Origin: Labilithrix sp.
GTDB taxonomy: Bacteria; Myxococcota_A; Polyangia; Polyangiales; Polyangiaceae
Assembly (NCBI GenBank): GCA_019637105.1
Contig: JAHBWF010000007.1
Location: forward strand, 41,552-105,551
Reading direction: 5' to 3'
DNA: 64,000 bases
Of this stretch, positions 23,396 through 31,506 are shown piece by piece. The position numbers were made by a program, and so were the translations under genes. Below the pieces are notes generated by a model. It saw only the letters and a program-made list of their open reading frames with translations, searched no databases and was not told the DNA's origin. Numbering within the stretch: position 1 is the first letter of the stretch; each line of letters opens with the position of its first letter.

Positions 23396-24979
23396 ATGCG
23401 CGCATCGACCGGACTCGGGCTCTTCGCGATCATCAGCCTCGTCGCGTGCGCGGCGTCGGGCGTCGTCGACGGCGCGACGGCCGCAGGCGGCGGCGCGGAG
23501 GAGAGCGGCTCGGGCGCCGATCCGAACGCGCCCGGTGAGAACGCCGACCCGACCGATCCCGAGAAGGCGCCCTCGCCCCTCGTCTCGAACATCTCCGTCA
23601 CCGGCGTCGCCGTCTTCCAGGGCGTGCAGGTCGACGTCGTGAAGGACGGCGCGTTCGTCGCGCGCTCCAAGCGCAACGCCCCCGTCGTCGTGAACCGCCC
23701 GGGGTTGATCCGCGTCTACGTCGAGCCCGGCGCCGGCTGGAAGAGCCGCGAGCTGACCGCCGAGGTGCGCCTCGTCTCCGGCGACGAGAAGTTCCCGATC
23801 CTCCGCGAGACGAAGACGATCCGCGCCGCGTCCGAGGACGACGATCCGAAGTCGACCTTCAACCTCGAGGTCCCCGCCGAGCACCTCCTCCCGGACGTCA
23901 CCTTCCAGGTCGCGCTCACCGCGGCCGACGGCGAGCTCGTGGAGGAGGGCGTCGAGAACGAGGCGCGGTTCCCCCGCGACGGATCGTTCGAGGAGCTCGG
24001 CGCGGAGCGCTCGGGCAAGCTCAAGGTCGTCCTCGTCCCCTTGCGGTACGACGCCGACGGCTCCGGCCGCACGCCCGACGTCGGCGCGACGCAGCTCGCG
24101 CTGTACAAGAAGACGCTGATGCAGCGCTACCCCGCGTCGGACGTCGAGGTCACGACGCGCGCGCCTTACCCGTGGACCACGACGATCGCGCGGAACGGGA
24201 CGGGCTTCTCGTCCGTCCTCCGCGCGATGCACCAGCTCCGGCAGCGCGAGCAGGCCGACGACGACGTCTACTACTACGGCCTCTTCGCTCCGACGACGTC
24301 GATGAGCTCCTTCTGCGGTGGCGGGTGCGTCACCGGGCTCAGCACGGTCGCCGACGAGAACACGCCCGTGCTGCGCGCGAGCGTCGGCCTCGGCTTCGTC
24401 GGCGCCGAGGCGGCGAACACGATGGCCCACGAGCTCGGCCACGCCCACGGCCGCGAGCACGCGCCCTGCGGCGGCGCCTCGGGCGTCGACCCGTCGTTCC
24501 CCTACCCGCAGGCCCAGCTCGGCGTGTGGGGCTACGACATCTTCGACAAGACGCTGATCTCGCCGACCCGCGGGCGCGACATGATGGGTTACTGCCCCAA
24601 CGAGTGGGTCAGCGACTACACGTACAAGGCGCTCTTCAAGCGCATCAGCGCGATCACGACCGAGAAGATCGCCCTCCAGAACGCCTCCGCGTCGGGCGGC
24701 GCGTCGAAGCAGCCGGCGGCGCGCTACAAGCTGGCCTCGGTCAACGCCGCCGGCGAGCTCGAGTGGGACGCCGGCGACGTCGACGTCGTGGAGACCCTGC
24801 GGGGCGGCTCGACGGTCCCGGCGCGCTTCCTCGCCGCGAACGGCGCGGAGCTGACGACCCGCGAGGCGCGCTTCTTCCGCTTCGACCACCTGCCCGGCGG
24901 CATCCTCTTCGTCCCCGAGGACGCCAGCGCGTGGAAGTCGCTCCGGGTCGACGGCTACCGCGAGCAGCTCGTCCGCTGA
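23396..24979 (+). CDS. Metzincin-type zinc metalloprotease lipoprotein
   Basis: The 527-residue protein has a signal with lipobox LVAC (C18), then a glycine/acid-rich linker to about residue 60, so it is likely anchored at the cell surface or outer membrane. The catalytic zinc motif HELGHAHGREH (345-355) is of the HExxHxxGxxH type, and DMMGYC (395-400) supplies the methionine turn, as in metzincins. The stretch between them contains an extra cysteine pair that may form a disulphide. The region N-terminal to the protease core is beta-rich and unassigned. The ATG has AGGAGGAG upstream. It is convergent with the histidine kinase gene. The natural substrate is unknown. Confidence 0.85.
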   Translation: MRASTGLGLFAIISLVACAASGVVDGATAAGGGAEESGSGADPNAPGENADPTDPEKAPSPLVSNISVTGVAVFQGVQVDVVKDGAFVARSKRNAPVVVNRPGLIRVYVEPGAGWKSRELTAEVRLVSGDEKFPILRETKTIRAASEDDDPKSTFNLEVPAEHLLPDVTFQVALTAADGELVEEGVENEARFPRDGSFEELGAERSGKLKVVLVPLRYDADGSGRTPDVGATQLALYKKTLMQRYPASDVEVTTRAPYPWTTTIARNGTGFSSVLRAMHQLRQREQADDDVYYYGLFAPTTSMSSFCGGGCVTGLSTVADENTPVLRASVGLGFVGAEAANTMAHELGHAHGREHAPCGGASGVDPSFPYPQAQLGVWGYDIFDKTLISPTRGRDMMGYCPNEWVSDYTYKALFKRISAITTEKIALQNASASGGASKQPAARYKLASVNAAGELEWDAGDVDVVETLRGGSTVPARFLAANGAELTTREARFFRFDHLPGGILFVPEDASAWKSLRVDGYREQLVR

Positions 24980-24988
24980 GCCGAGGCG

Positions 24989-26383
24989 TCAGATCGCCTC
25001 CGCGCGGAGCGTGACCACGAAGCGCGTGGGGGCCCCGGGCGAATCCATCACGAGGTCGCCGCCGTGACGCCTCGCGATCTCGCGGGCGATCCCGAGGCCC
25101 AACCCGGCGCCCGGCTCCTGGCGCGCCGTCGCGCCGCGATGGAACGGCTCGAACAGGTGCCCGCGGTCCTCGACCGCCACGCCCGGGCCGTCGTCCTCGA
25201 CTTCGATGCGCGCGAGCGCGGCGCGTCCGTCGTCGGAGCGCCGCACGCGCACGCGCACGCCGCCGTGATCCAGCGCGGCGCCGTGGACGACGGCGTTGTC
25301 GATCAGGTTCCGCAGCATCCGCACGAGCGCCACGCGGGCGCCGCGCACGACGACGCGCTCCTCGGCGGCGTCGACCACGACGTCGTCCGACGCCCGCGCG
25401 ACGGACGCGGCGACGGCGTCCTCGACGAGCGACCGAGCGTCGATCTCTTCGGCGCGCTCGTCGCCGGCGGCGCTCTCGACGCGCGCGACCACGAGCAGGT
25501 CCTCGGCGAGGTCGACGAGGCGGTTCGTGTCCTCGAGGGCGTCTCGGAGGATCGCCTCGTACTCCTCGCCGGTCCGCTTTCGACGCAGCGCGAGCTCCAG
25601 CTCGCCGCGCAGCGCGGCGAGCGGAGAGCGGAGCTCGTGCGCGGCGTGCGACGCGAAGCGCCGCTCGGTCTCGATGAGCCCCTTCAGCCAGGCGACCATC
25701 TCGCGCAGCGCGCGACCGAGCGCCGCCACCTCGTCGTCGCCGGGCGCGCTCGACGAGAGGTCCATGTCGAGGTCGCCCGCGGTCACCCTCCCCGCGGCCG
25801 CGGCGAGCGTCTCGACGCCCTCGGTCATCCGCCGGCCCAGCAACCAGCCGAGCGCGAGCGAGAACGGCAGGCACGCCGCGACGATCCACCACCCCAGCGC
25901 CAAGAGCTGGCGCGCGTCGTCGTCGATCTCGCGCCGCGACGCCGCCAAGAGCAGGTACTGGCCCTCGACGCCGCCTCGACCGGGCAGCTCGACGATGACG
26001 CCGCGGAGCGTCTTCCCGCGAAAGCGAAAGTCGAAGCACGCGCCCGACGTCGCGGCGGCGACGCCGAGCTCGTGGAGCGCCGGCGCGTGGGCGAACGACG
26101 TCGTGTCGGCGACGACCGTGCCGTCGGCGCGATAGAGCGCGCCGTAGGTGACGAGCTGCTCGAGCGGATCGGCGTCGTCGTCCGAGACGCGCTCCCGCTC
26201 GAGCGCCGTCCTACCGAGCAGCGCGACCTCGTCGCTCTCCTCGCGGGCCCGCGCGCGGAGGCCCTGATCGAGCTCGTACTCCTGGAGCCGCGTGAACGAG
26301 ACGATCGTGACGACCCGCGCGAGCACGAGCGTCCCGAGCGACGCCAGCGCGAACGTCAGCGCGAAGCGATGGCGCAGCTTCAT
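24989..26383 (-). CDS. Sensor histidine kinase
   Basis: The 464-residue protein has membrane helices at about 8-30 and 161-183 flanking a periplasmic sensor region of about 130 residues, then HAMP, a phospho-acceptor box HAAHELRSPLAALRGELEL (H249), an asparagine box NLIDNAVVHG, and the G boxes DDGPGV and GAGLGLGIA. It is a typical inner-membrane EnvZ/CpxA-class kinase. The start overlaps the stop of the response regulator gene (ATGA at 26380-26383), so the two are a cognate pair. The sensor region has a single cysteine (TSGACFDF) and gives no hint of the signal. Confidence 0.93.
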   Translation of the reverse strand: MKLRHRFALTFALASLGTLVLARVVTIVSFTRLQEYELDQGLRARAREESDEVALLGRTALERERVSDDDADPLEQLVTYGALYRADGTVVADTTSFAHAPALHELGVAAATSGACFDFRFRGKTLRGVIVELPGRGGVEGQYLLLAASRREIDDDARQLLALGWWIVAACLPFSLALGWLLGRRMTEGVETLAAAAGRVTAGDLDMDLSSSAPGDDEVAALGRALREMVAWLKGLIETERRFASHAAHELRSPLAALRGELELALRRKRTGEEYEAILRDALEDTNRLVDLAEDLLVVARVESAAGDERAEEIDARSLVEDAVAASVARASDDVVVDAAEERVVVRGARVALVRMLRNLIDNAVVHGAALDHGGVRVRVRRSDDGRAALARIEVEDDGPGVAVEDRGHLFEPFHRGATARQEPGAGLGLGIAREIARRHGGDLVMDSPGAPTRFVVTLRAEAI

Positions 26384-27054
26384 CTCGAGAGCTCGCCGGC
26401 CGCGAGCCGGTAGCCCGCGCCGCGCACCGTCTCGAGCGCCGGGGCGGTGGGCCCGAGCTTCTCGCGCAGGTTCTTGACGTTCACCTCGACGAGGTTGCTG
26501 CCCGCGTCGTGCGTCAGGCGCCACACCTGCGCGAGGATCTCGCTCCGTGACAGCGTCCTGCCGGCGTGCCGCGCGAGCAGCAGGAGCAGCGCGTACTCGC
26601 GCGGCCGCAGGTCGACGCGCTTGCCGTCCACGAGCACGATGCGGTCGACGACGTCGAGCGCGAGCGTGCCCACCCGGAGCGCGCGCTCCTCGACGCGCCC
26701 GCGGCGGATGGCGGCTCGGACGCGCGCGAGCAGCTCGTCGAGGTGGAACGGCTTGACGAGGTAGTCGTCGGCGCCCGCGTCGAGCGCGATCACGCGCTCG
26801 GCGATGTCGACCCGCGCGGACACCATGACGATCGGCACCGCGCTCCCCGCGCGCCGGATCTCGCGACACACGTTGATGCCGTCGAGCTCGGGCAACATCC
26901 AGTCGAGCACGACGAGCGCGTAGGTGTTGCGGGCCGCCTGCGCGAGCGCCTCGCGACCGCTCTTGCACGCGTCGACCACGTAGCCCTCCTCCGAGAGCGC
27001 CTTCGCGAGGAAGCGCGACAGCTTCCGGTCGTCCTCGACGACGAGCAGCCTCAC
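26380..27054 (-). CDS. OmpR-family response regulator
   Basis: The 224-residue protein has a receiver with phospho-acceptor D51 (VVLDWMLPELDG), the N-terminal acidic pair EDD and lysine in LVKPF, then a winged-helix output domain (RPREYALLLLLARHAGRTLSRSEI). It starts with GTG at 27054, overlapping the stop of the acetyltransferase gene (GTGA). The order is acetyltransferase, regulator, kinase in one operon. Two copies of ATGAATTCTSTTTCAT in the divergent region upstream of the operon are candidate binding sites for it. Confidence 0.93.
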   Translation of the reverse strand: MRLLVVEDDRKLSRFLAKALSEEGYVVDACKSGREALAQAARNTYALVVLDWMLPELDGINVCREIRRAGSAVPIVMVSARVDIAERVIALDAGADDYLVKPFHLDELLARVRAAIRRGRVEERALRVGTLALDVVDRIVLVDGKRVDLRPREYALLLLLARHAGRTLSRSEILAQVWRLTHDAGSNLVEVNVKNLREKLGPTAPALETVRGAGYRLAAGELSR

Positions 27055-27632
27055 GCGCGCACCTCGACCTCGCGCCACGCCGCGCGATGCTTGTCGCGGA
27101 AGGTCGCCGCCGCGAGCGAGAACGTCTCGGCGTCCGGCCCGTCGGCGAACGCGCGCGCCCGCGGGCTCTCGTCGCGTTCGTAGCCCAAGAACGCGTTGAG
27201 CGCGTGAACCCTGTGGTTGTCGCGGCGCGGGGGGACGAAGACCCGCTCCAGCCCGAGCTCCCGGAACGCGAAGACGTGGATCATCGACGCGAGCGTGCGG
27301 CCGATCCCGCGTCCCTTCTCCGCCGCCGGCCCGATCATCAGGGCGAACTCGGCCGCGCCGTCGCCGATGCTCCGGAGGTCCGCGTCGCCGACGAGCCGCC
27401 CGTCCACGAATCCGAGGAAGCCGCGGCCCCCGGAGGCGCGGAGATCGCGCCAGAACTCGACGACGTCGTCGCGAGTCATGACGCCCGATCCCTCCATCAT
27501 CGAGGCGTTGTCGTGCGCGTTGTACCAGTCGCGGAGCCGATCGGCGAACCGCGCGACGAGCGCGGCGTCGGGCTCGACCGCCTCGAACGAGCGATCCTCT
27601 CGATCCCAGGTGAGGCGAAGCGATGGTGGCAT
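27051..27632 (-). CDS. GNAT-family N-acetyltransferase
   Basis: The 193-residue protein has the acetyl-CoA site of GNAT enzymes: the R/Q-x-x-G-x-G/A element appears as EKGRGIGRTLASMI, followed by LERVFVPPRRDNHRVHALNAFLGY. It is of the RimJ/RimL-like type that acetylates amines. I prefer ATG 27632 to 27674, since the extra 14 residues are not conserved in kind. It is first in an operon with a two-component system and divergent from the kamA operon. In archaeal osmolyte synthesis a lysine aminomutase (AblA) works with a beta-lysine acetyltransferase (AblB), so a link to KamA is possible but unproven. Confidence 0.85.
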   Translation of the reverse strand: MPPSLRLTWDREDRSFEAVEPDAALVARFADRLRDWYNAHDNASMMEGSGVMTRDDVVEFWRDLRASGGRGFLGFVDGRLVGDADLRSIGDGAAEFALMIGPAAEKGRGIGRTLASMIHVFAFRELGLERVFVPPRRDNHRVHALNAFLGYERDESPRARAFADGPDAETFSLAAATFRDKHRAAWREVEVRA

Positions 27633-27672
27633 CGGCGAAGGACAGGATGGCAGACCCCGAGCGCCGCCCCAC

Positions 27673-27688
27673 ATGAATTCTGTTTCAT
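27673..27688. promoter_or_regulatory. Operator-like repeat 1 in the GNAT-kamA divergent region
   Basis: ATGAATTCTGTTTCAT, an inverted repeat with ATGAA/TTCAT arms, 41 bases upstream of the acetyltransferase start. A near-identical copy lies 75 bases away (27748-27763). Both are strikingly A/T-rich for this genome. Confidence 0.6.
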
Positions 27689-27747
27689 GAGCGCCGACGG
27701 CTCTGCCGCGAGGTGATTAACGACGCTTCATGCGCGCCGGCGCGGAG

Positions 27748-27763
27748 ATGAATTCTCTTTCAT
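27748..27763. promoter_or_regulatory. Operator-like repeat 2 in the GNAT-kamA divergent region
   Basis: ATGAATTCTCTTTCAT differs from repeat 1 at one position (G to C) and has the same ATGAA/TTCAT arms. It is 213 bases upstream of kamA. The rest of the 343-base divergent region shows no gene. Confidence 0.6.
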
Positions 27764-27975
27764 CGGTCGAGCGCTATCTCGTCGATTCGCTTGCTCATCG
27801 GTCTCGACGAGCCGCGATCGCGACGCGGAGCGCTTTGACCGGTCATCGGTCGAAACGCAGACTCGCCGGCGATGCTCACCACCGGTTCCCGATCCACAGA
27901 TCGCTACGCCCGCCGCAGCGCGGTCGGCGTCGGGTGTCACGTCGCAGATCGCGCGGAGGAGGCCGAGCGCAACCG

Positions 27976-29346
27976 ATGAGCGCGCTCGCGTCCCTCCCGC
28001 TCACGAGCTCCACCTCTTCGCTCCACCGTGAGCTCCGCGGTGGCGAGTTCTGGAGGCGCATCCCCGCCTACGCCGACGTCGCGGAGCGCGACTTCCGCGA
28101 CCACACCTGGCAGGCGAAGAACACGATCACCAACGCGACCAAGCTCGTCGCCGCGCTCCGAGGGCTCGCGCCGCCCGAGCTCGTCGCCGACGTGGAGGAG
28201 GGGCTCGCCCGCTCCCCGATGTCGGTGCGCGTCACGCCGTACGTCATGAGCTTGATCGACTGGGAGGACCCGGTGGCGGACCCGCTCCGCGTCCAGTTCA
28301 TCCCGCTCGCGTCGCGCCTCCTCCCCGACCACCCGGAGCTCGCGCTCGACGCGCTCCACGAGCAGGCCGACTCACCCGTGCCCGGCCTCACGCACCGCTA
28401 CAGCGACAAGGCGCTCTTTTTGGCGCTCGACACGTGTCCCGTCTACTGCCGCTTCTGCACGCGGAGCTACGCGGTCGGCGTGGACACGGAGCAGGTCGAG
28501 AAGGTCAGCCTCAAGGTGTCGAACGAGCGCTGGGCGCGCGCCTTCGCCTACGTCGCCTCGCGCCCCGAGATCGAGGACGTCGTCGTCTCCGGCGGCGACG
28601 CCTACCAGCTCCGCCCGGCGCAGATCGAGGAGATCGGCGACGCGCTGCTCGCGACGCCGGGCGTGAGGCGCATCCGCTTCGCGACGAAGGGGCTCGCGGT
28701 CATGCCGCAGAAGATCCTGACGGACGCCGCGTGGACCGACGCGCTCACCCGCGTCGTCGACAAGGGCCGGAGGATCGGCAAGCAGGTCGCCGTCCACACG
28801 CACTTCAATCACCCGTCGGAGATCACCGCCGTCACGGAGGAGGCGACGCGCGCGCTCTTCGGCCGCGGCGTCATCGTGCGGAACCAGAGCGTCCTCCAGC
28901 GCGGCGTCAACGACACCCCCGAGGTGATGACGACGCTCGTGAAGCGCCTCGGGCACGTCAACGTGCAGCCGTACTACGTCTACGTCCACGACCTGGTGCG
29001 CGGCGTCGAGGACCTCCGCACGTCCGTGGACGTCGCCGTCCGCATCGAGAAGCACGTCCGCGGCTCCACAGCCGGCTTCAACACGCCGCTGTTCGTCGTC
29101 GACACCGCCGGCGGAGGCGGCAAGCGCGACGTGCACTCGTACGAGCACTACGACCGCGAGACGGGGATCAGCGTCTACGAGGCGCCGAGCGTCAAGCCCG
29201 GCCGCCTCTTCACGCACTTCGATCCGCTCCACGCGCTGTCGGCCTCCGCGCGGCAGCGCTGGGCCGACGCGCGCGAGCGGAGCGCGATGATCGGCGCGGC
29301 GCTCGCGGCGGCCGGAGGAGGGAGGCGGGCCGAGTCATGCGCGTAG
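27976..29346 (+). CDS. KamA-family radical SAM aminomutase (lysine 2,3-aminomutase-like)
   Basis: The 456-residue protein has the radical-SAM triad CPVYCRFC (C154, C158, C161) and the PLP lysine in a GGGGK motif (K383; TAGGGGK). Two aspartates that hold the side-chain amine of lysine in the clostridial lysine 2,3-aminomutase are conserved here as D339 (HDL) and D376 (VVD), so L-lysine to beta-lysine is the best guess for the reaction. It starts at ATG 27976. The stop overlaps the start of an ATP-grasp ligase gene by 10 bases. A second ligase and an exporter follow, which suggests its product is built into a small peptide rather than catabolised. EpmB, a translation-factor enzyme, is a relative, but no efp or epmA gene is here. 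Confidence 0.88.
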   Translation: MSALASLPLTSSTSSLHRELRGGEFWRRIPAYADVAERDFRDHTWQAKNTITNATKLVAALRGLAPPELVADVEEGLARSPMSVRVTPYVMSLIDWEDPVADPLRVQFIPLASRLLPDHPELALDALHEQADSPVPGLTHRYSDKALFLALDTCPVYCRFCTRSYAVGVDTEQVEKVSLKVSNERWARAFAYVASRPEIEDVVVSGGDAYQLRPAQIEEIGDALLATPGVRRIRFATKGLAVMPQKILTDAAWTDALTRVVDKGRRIGKQVAVHTHFNHPSEITAVTEEATRALFGRGVIVRNQSVLQRGVNDTPEVMTTLVKRLGHVNVQPYYVYVHDLVRGVEDLRTSVDVAVRIEKHVRGSTAGFNTPLFVVDTAGGGGKRDVHSYEHYDRETGISVYEAPSVKPGRLFTHFDPLHALSASARQRWADARERSAMIGAALAAAGGGRRAESCA

Positions 29347-30347
29347 GCGTCGCGTTCAACCTGAAGCGGGTGAAGCCCGAGGCGGGCGGCGCCCACGACG
29401 ACGAGGCCGAGTACGACGCGCCGTCGACGATCGAGGCGATCGCGGGGGCGATCTCGTCGCTCGGCCACGACGTCGTCCTGCTCGAGGCCGACGCGACGTT
29501 CCCGGCGGCGGTGCTGGCGGCGCGGGTCGACGTCGTGTTCAACGTGTCCGAGGGCGCGCGCGGGCGGAGCCGCGAGGCGCAGGTCCCGGCCGTGCTCGAG
29601 CTCCTCGGCATCCCGTACACCGGCTCGGATCCCGCGGCGCTCGTGACGACGCTCGACAAGGCGCTGGCGAAGGGCGTCGTCCGCGACGCCGGGATCTACA
29701 CGCCGACGGCGGTCGTGATGACCACCGGCGACGAGCCGTTGCCCGCGGGCTTCGCGTTCCCCGCGATCGTCAAGCCGGTCGCCGAGGGGAGCAGCAAGGG
29801 CGTCCTGCCGGCGAGCGTGGCGACGTCGGAGGACGAGGCCCGGAGCCTCGCGCGGCGCGTCGCGGCGCGCTACGCGGAGGGCGCGCTGGTCGAGGAGTAC
29901 CTCCCGGGCCGCGAGCTCACGGTCGCCGTGCTCGGGGAGAGCGTCCTCCCGCCGATGGAGATCGTCCTCCGGACGCGCGATCCGTACCCGGTCTACAGCT
30001 TCGATCACAAGCTCGAGCCGACCGACGAGGTCGCCTACGAGGCGCCGGCGCGGATCTCGAGCGAGCTCGATCGCGCGGTCCGAGCGCTCGCGGCCCGCGC
30101 GTTCGCGGCGCTCGGCTGCCGCGACGTGGCGCGCGTCGACGTCCGCCTCGACGCCGCGGGACGTCCGGCGTTCATCGAGTGCAACCCCCTCCCCGGGCTC
30201 ACGCCCGGCTGGTCGGACCTCTGTCTCATCGCGGAGGCCGCCGGCGTCGACTACCCGACCCTCATCCGCCGGATCCTCGAGCCCGCGACGAGGCGCGCGC
30301 GGAGGGCCCCCGGCCCCGATCCCGCGGGCCTCGTCGCGTCGATCTGA
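29337..30347 (+). CDS. ATP-grasp ligase (D-Ala-D-Ala ligase-like), first of two
   Basis: The 336-residue protein belongs to the Ddl-type ATP-grasp family, which joins a carboxylate to an amine through an acyl phosphate. Motifs: IVKPVAEGSSKGV (ATP loop), EEYLPGRELTVAV and the metal-binding FIECNPLPGLTPG with the asparagine. It starts inside the last codons of kamA, so the two are co-translated. The N-terminal substrate domain opens VGVAFNLKR and contains VVFNVSEGARGRSREAQVP, in which 'E-G' resembles the D-Ala-binding region of Ddl but is not identical. There are no wall-synthesis genes nearby. Ligation of beta-lysine or another amino acid is an inference from the operon. Confidence 0.85.
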   Translation: MRVGVAFNLKRVKPEAGGAHDDEAEYDAPSTIEAIAGAISSLGHDVVLLEADATFPAAVLAARVDVVFNVSEGARGRSREAQVPAVLELLGIPYTGSDPAALVTTLDKALAKGVVRDAGIYTPTAVVMTTGDEPLPAGFAFPAIVKPVAEGSSKGVLPASVATSEDEARSLARRVAARYAEGALVEEYLPGRELTVAVLGESVLPPMEIVLRTRDPYPVYSFDHKLEPTDEVAYEAPARISSELDRAVRALAARAFAALGCRDVARVDVRLDAAGRPAFIECNPLPGLTPGWSDLCLIAEAAGVDYPTLIRRILEPATRRARRAPGPDPAGLVASI

Positions 30348-30441
30348 CCGACTGACCCACGACCTGATCGACCGCCCCACGGTCGACCGACCACCCACGA
30401 CCCGACCACCCCACGACCCCGTCCGACCGACCCACCACGCC
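30348..30441. repeat. Low-complexity GACCGAC/CCCACGACC spacer between the two ligase genes
   Basis: This 94-base spacer is made of short imperfect repeats of GACCGACC and CCACGACCC. It breaks the tight packing of the operon but holds no terminator hairpin. Confidence 0.5.
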
Positions 30442-31506
30442 ATGAACCGCCGCCCCCTCTCCGCCCCGCCGCGCCCGCGCCCCTGGCGGCGGCTTCGTGG
30501 CGCCGCGCGGCCCGGCCCGCGGCGGACGCGCGTGCTCCTCGTCACGCCGCTCGATCCGGCGCCGCGCCCCGACACCGACCTCGGCGCGGTCGCGCGCGAT
30601 CTGACGCGCTCGCTCCGCGCGCGCTGGGACGTCGTCCACGCGCCGATCGCGGGCCTCGGCGATCTCGAGCTCGCGCTCCACGAGCTCCGCCCGGACGTCG
30701 TCTTCAACGCGTGCGAGTCGCTCGGCGGGCGAAGCGCGGACGAGCCGCTCGTGCCGCTCCTGCTCGAGGAGCTCGGCGCCCCGTTCACCGGCAGCTCCTC
30801 GCGCTGCCTCCGCCTGTGCCTCGACAAATCCGCCGCGTCGAGCGCGCTCGCCCGCGCGGGCGTCCTCGTCCCGGCCACCTACCGCGTCGGCGCCGGGGTC
30901 GACGCGTCGGCCTTCCCGCTCATCGTGAAGCCGGAGCGCGAGGACGGCTCCGTCGGCGTGGACGCCGACTCCGTCGTCCACGACGAGCCCTCTCTGGCGC
31001 GCAAGGTCGCGGCCCTGGCCGCCGAAGGCCGACCGGCGATCGTCCAGGAGTACGTCGACGGTCGAGAGATCTCGCTCTCGCTCCTCGGCGGGGAGCCCGC
31101 GCGCGTCCTCTCGCCGGGGGAGATCGTCTACGACGAGCGCGCCTTCTCCGGACGGGCGCGCATCCTGACGTACGCGTCGAAGTGGGACGAGTCGTCGGTC
31201 GACTACGTCTCGACCCGCTCGGTCGCCGCGGCGCTGACGCCGGAGCTTCACCGGCGGCTCGCGACGCACGCGCGCCGCGCCGCCGCGGCGCTCGGGATCC
31301 GCGACTACGGGCGGATCGATTTCCGCGTCGACCGGGCCGGGCGCGCGTTCGTCATCGACGCGAACCCGAACTGCGATCTGTCCCTCGACGGGGGCTTCAT
31401 GCTCGCGGCGAACCGGGCCGGTCTGGACCACGAGCAGGTGCTCGCCGCGCTGGTGACGGGCGCGCTCGCGCGCGCGGCGGCGCGGGAGCGCTCGATGACG
31501 GGATGA
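30442..31506 (+). CDS. ATP-grasp ligase (D-Ala-D-Ala ligase-like), second of two
   Basis: The 354-residue protein is again Ddl-like but only distantly similar to the preceding one. Motifs: LIVKPEREDGSVGV, VQEYVDGREISLSLLG and FVIDANPNCDLSLDGG. Asparagine and the second metal-binding position are present, so it should be active. The first 27 residues are arginine/proline-rich and may not be translated; no closer start with a good ribosome site is evident. Its stop overlaps the MATE gene start (ATGA at 31503). Two ligases in one operon would allow two successive peptide-type bonds. Confidence 0.85.
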   Translation: MNRRPLSAPPRPRPWRRLRGAARPGPRRTRVLLVTPLDPAPRPDTDLGAVARDLTRSLRARWDVVHAPIAGLGDLELALHELRPDVVFNACESLGGRSADEPLVPLLLEELGAPFTGSSSRCLRLCLDKSAASSALARAGVLVPATYRVGAGVDASAFPLIVKPEREDGSVGVDADSVVHDEPSLARKVAALAAEGRPAIVQEYVDGREISLSLLGGEPARVLSPGEIVYDERAFSGRARILTYASKWDESSVDYVSTRSVAAALTPELHRRLATHARRAAAALGIRDYGRIDFRVDRAGRAFVIDANPNCDLSLDGGFMLAANRAGLDHEQVLAALVTGALARAAARERSMTG

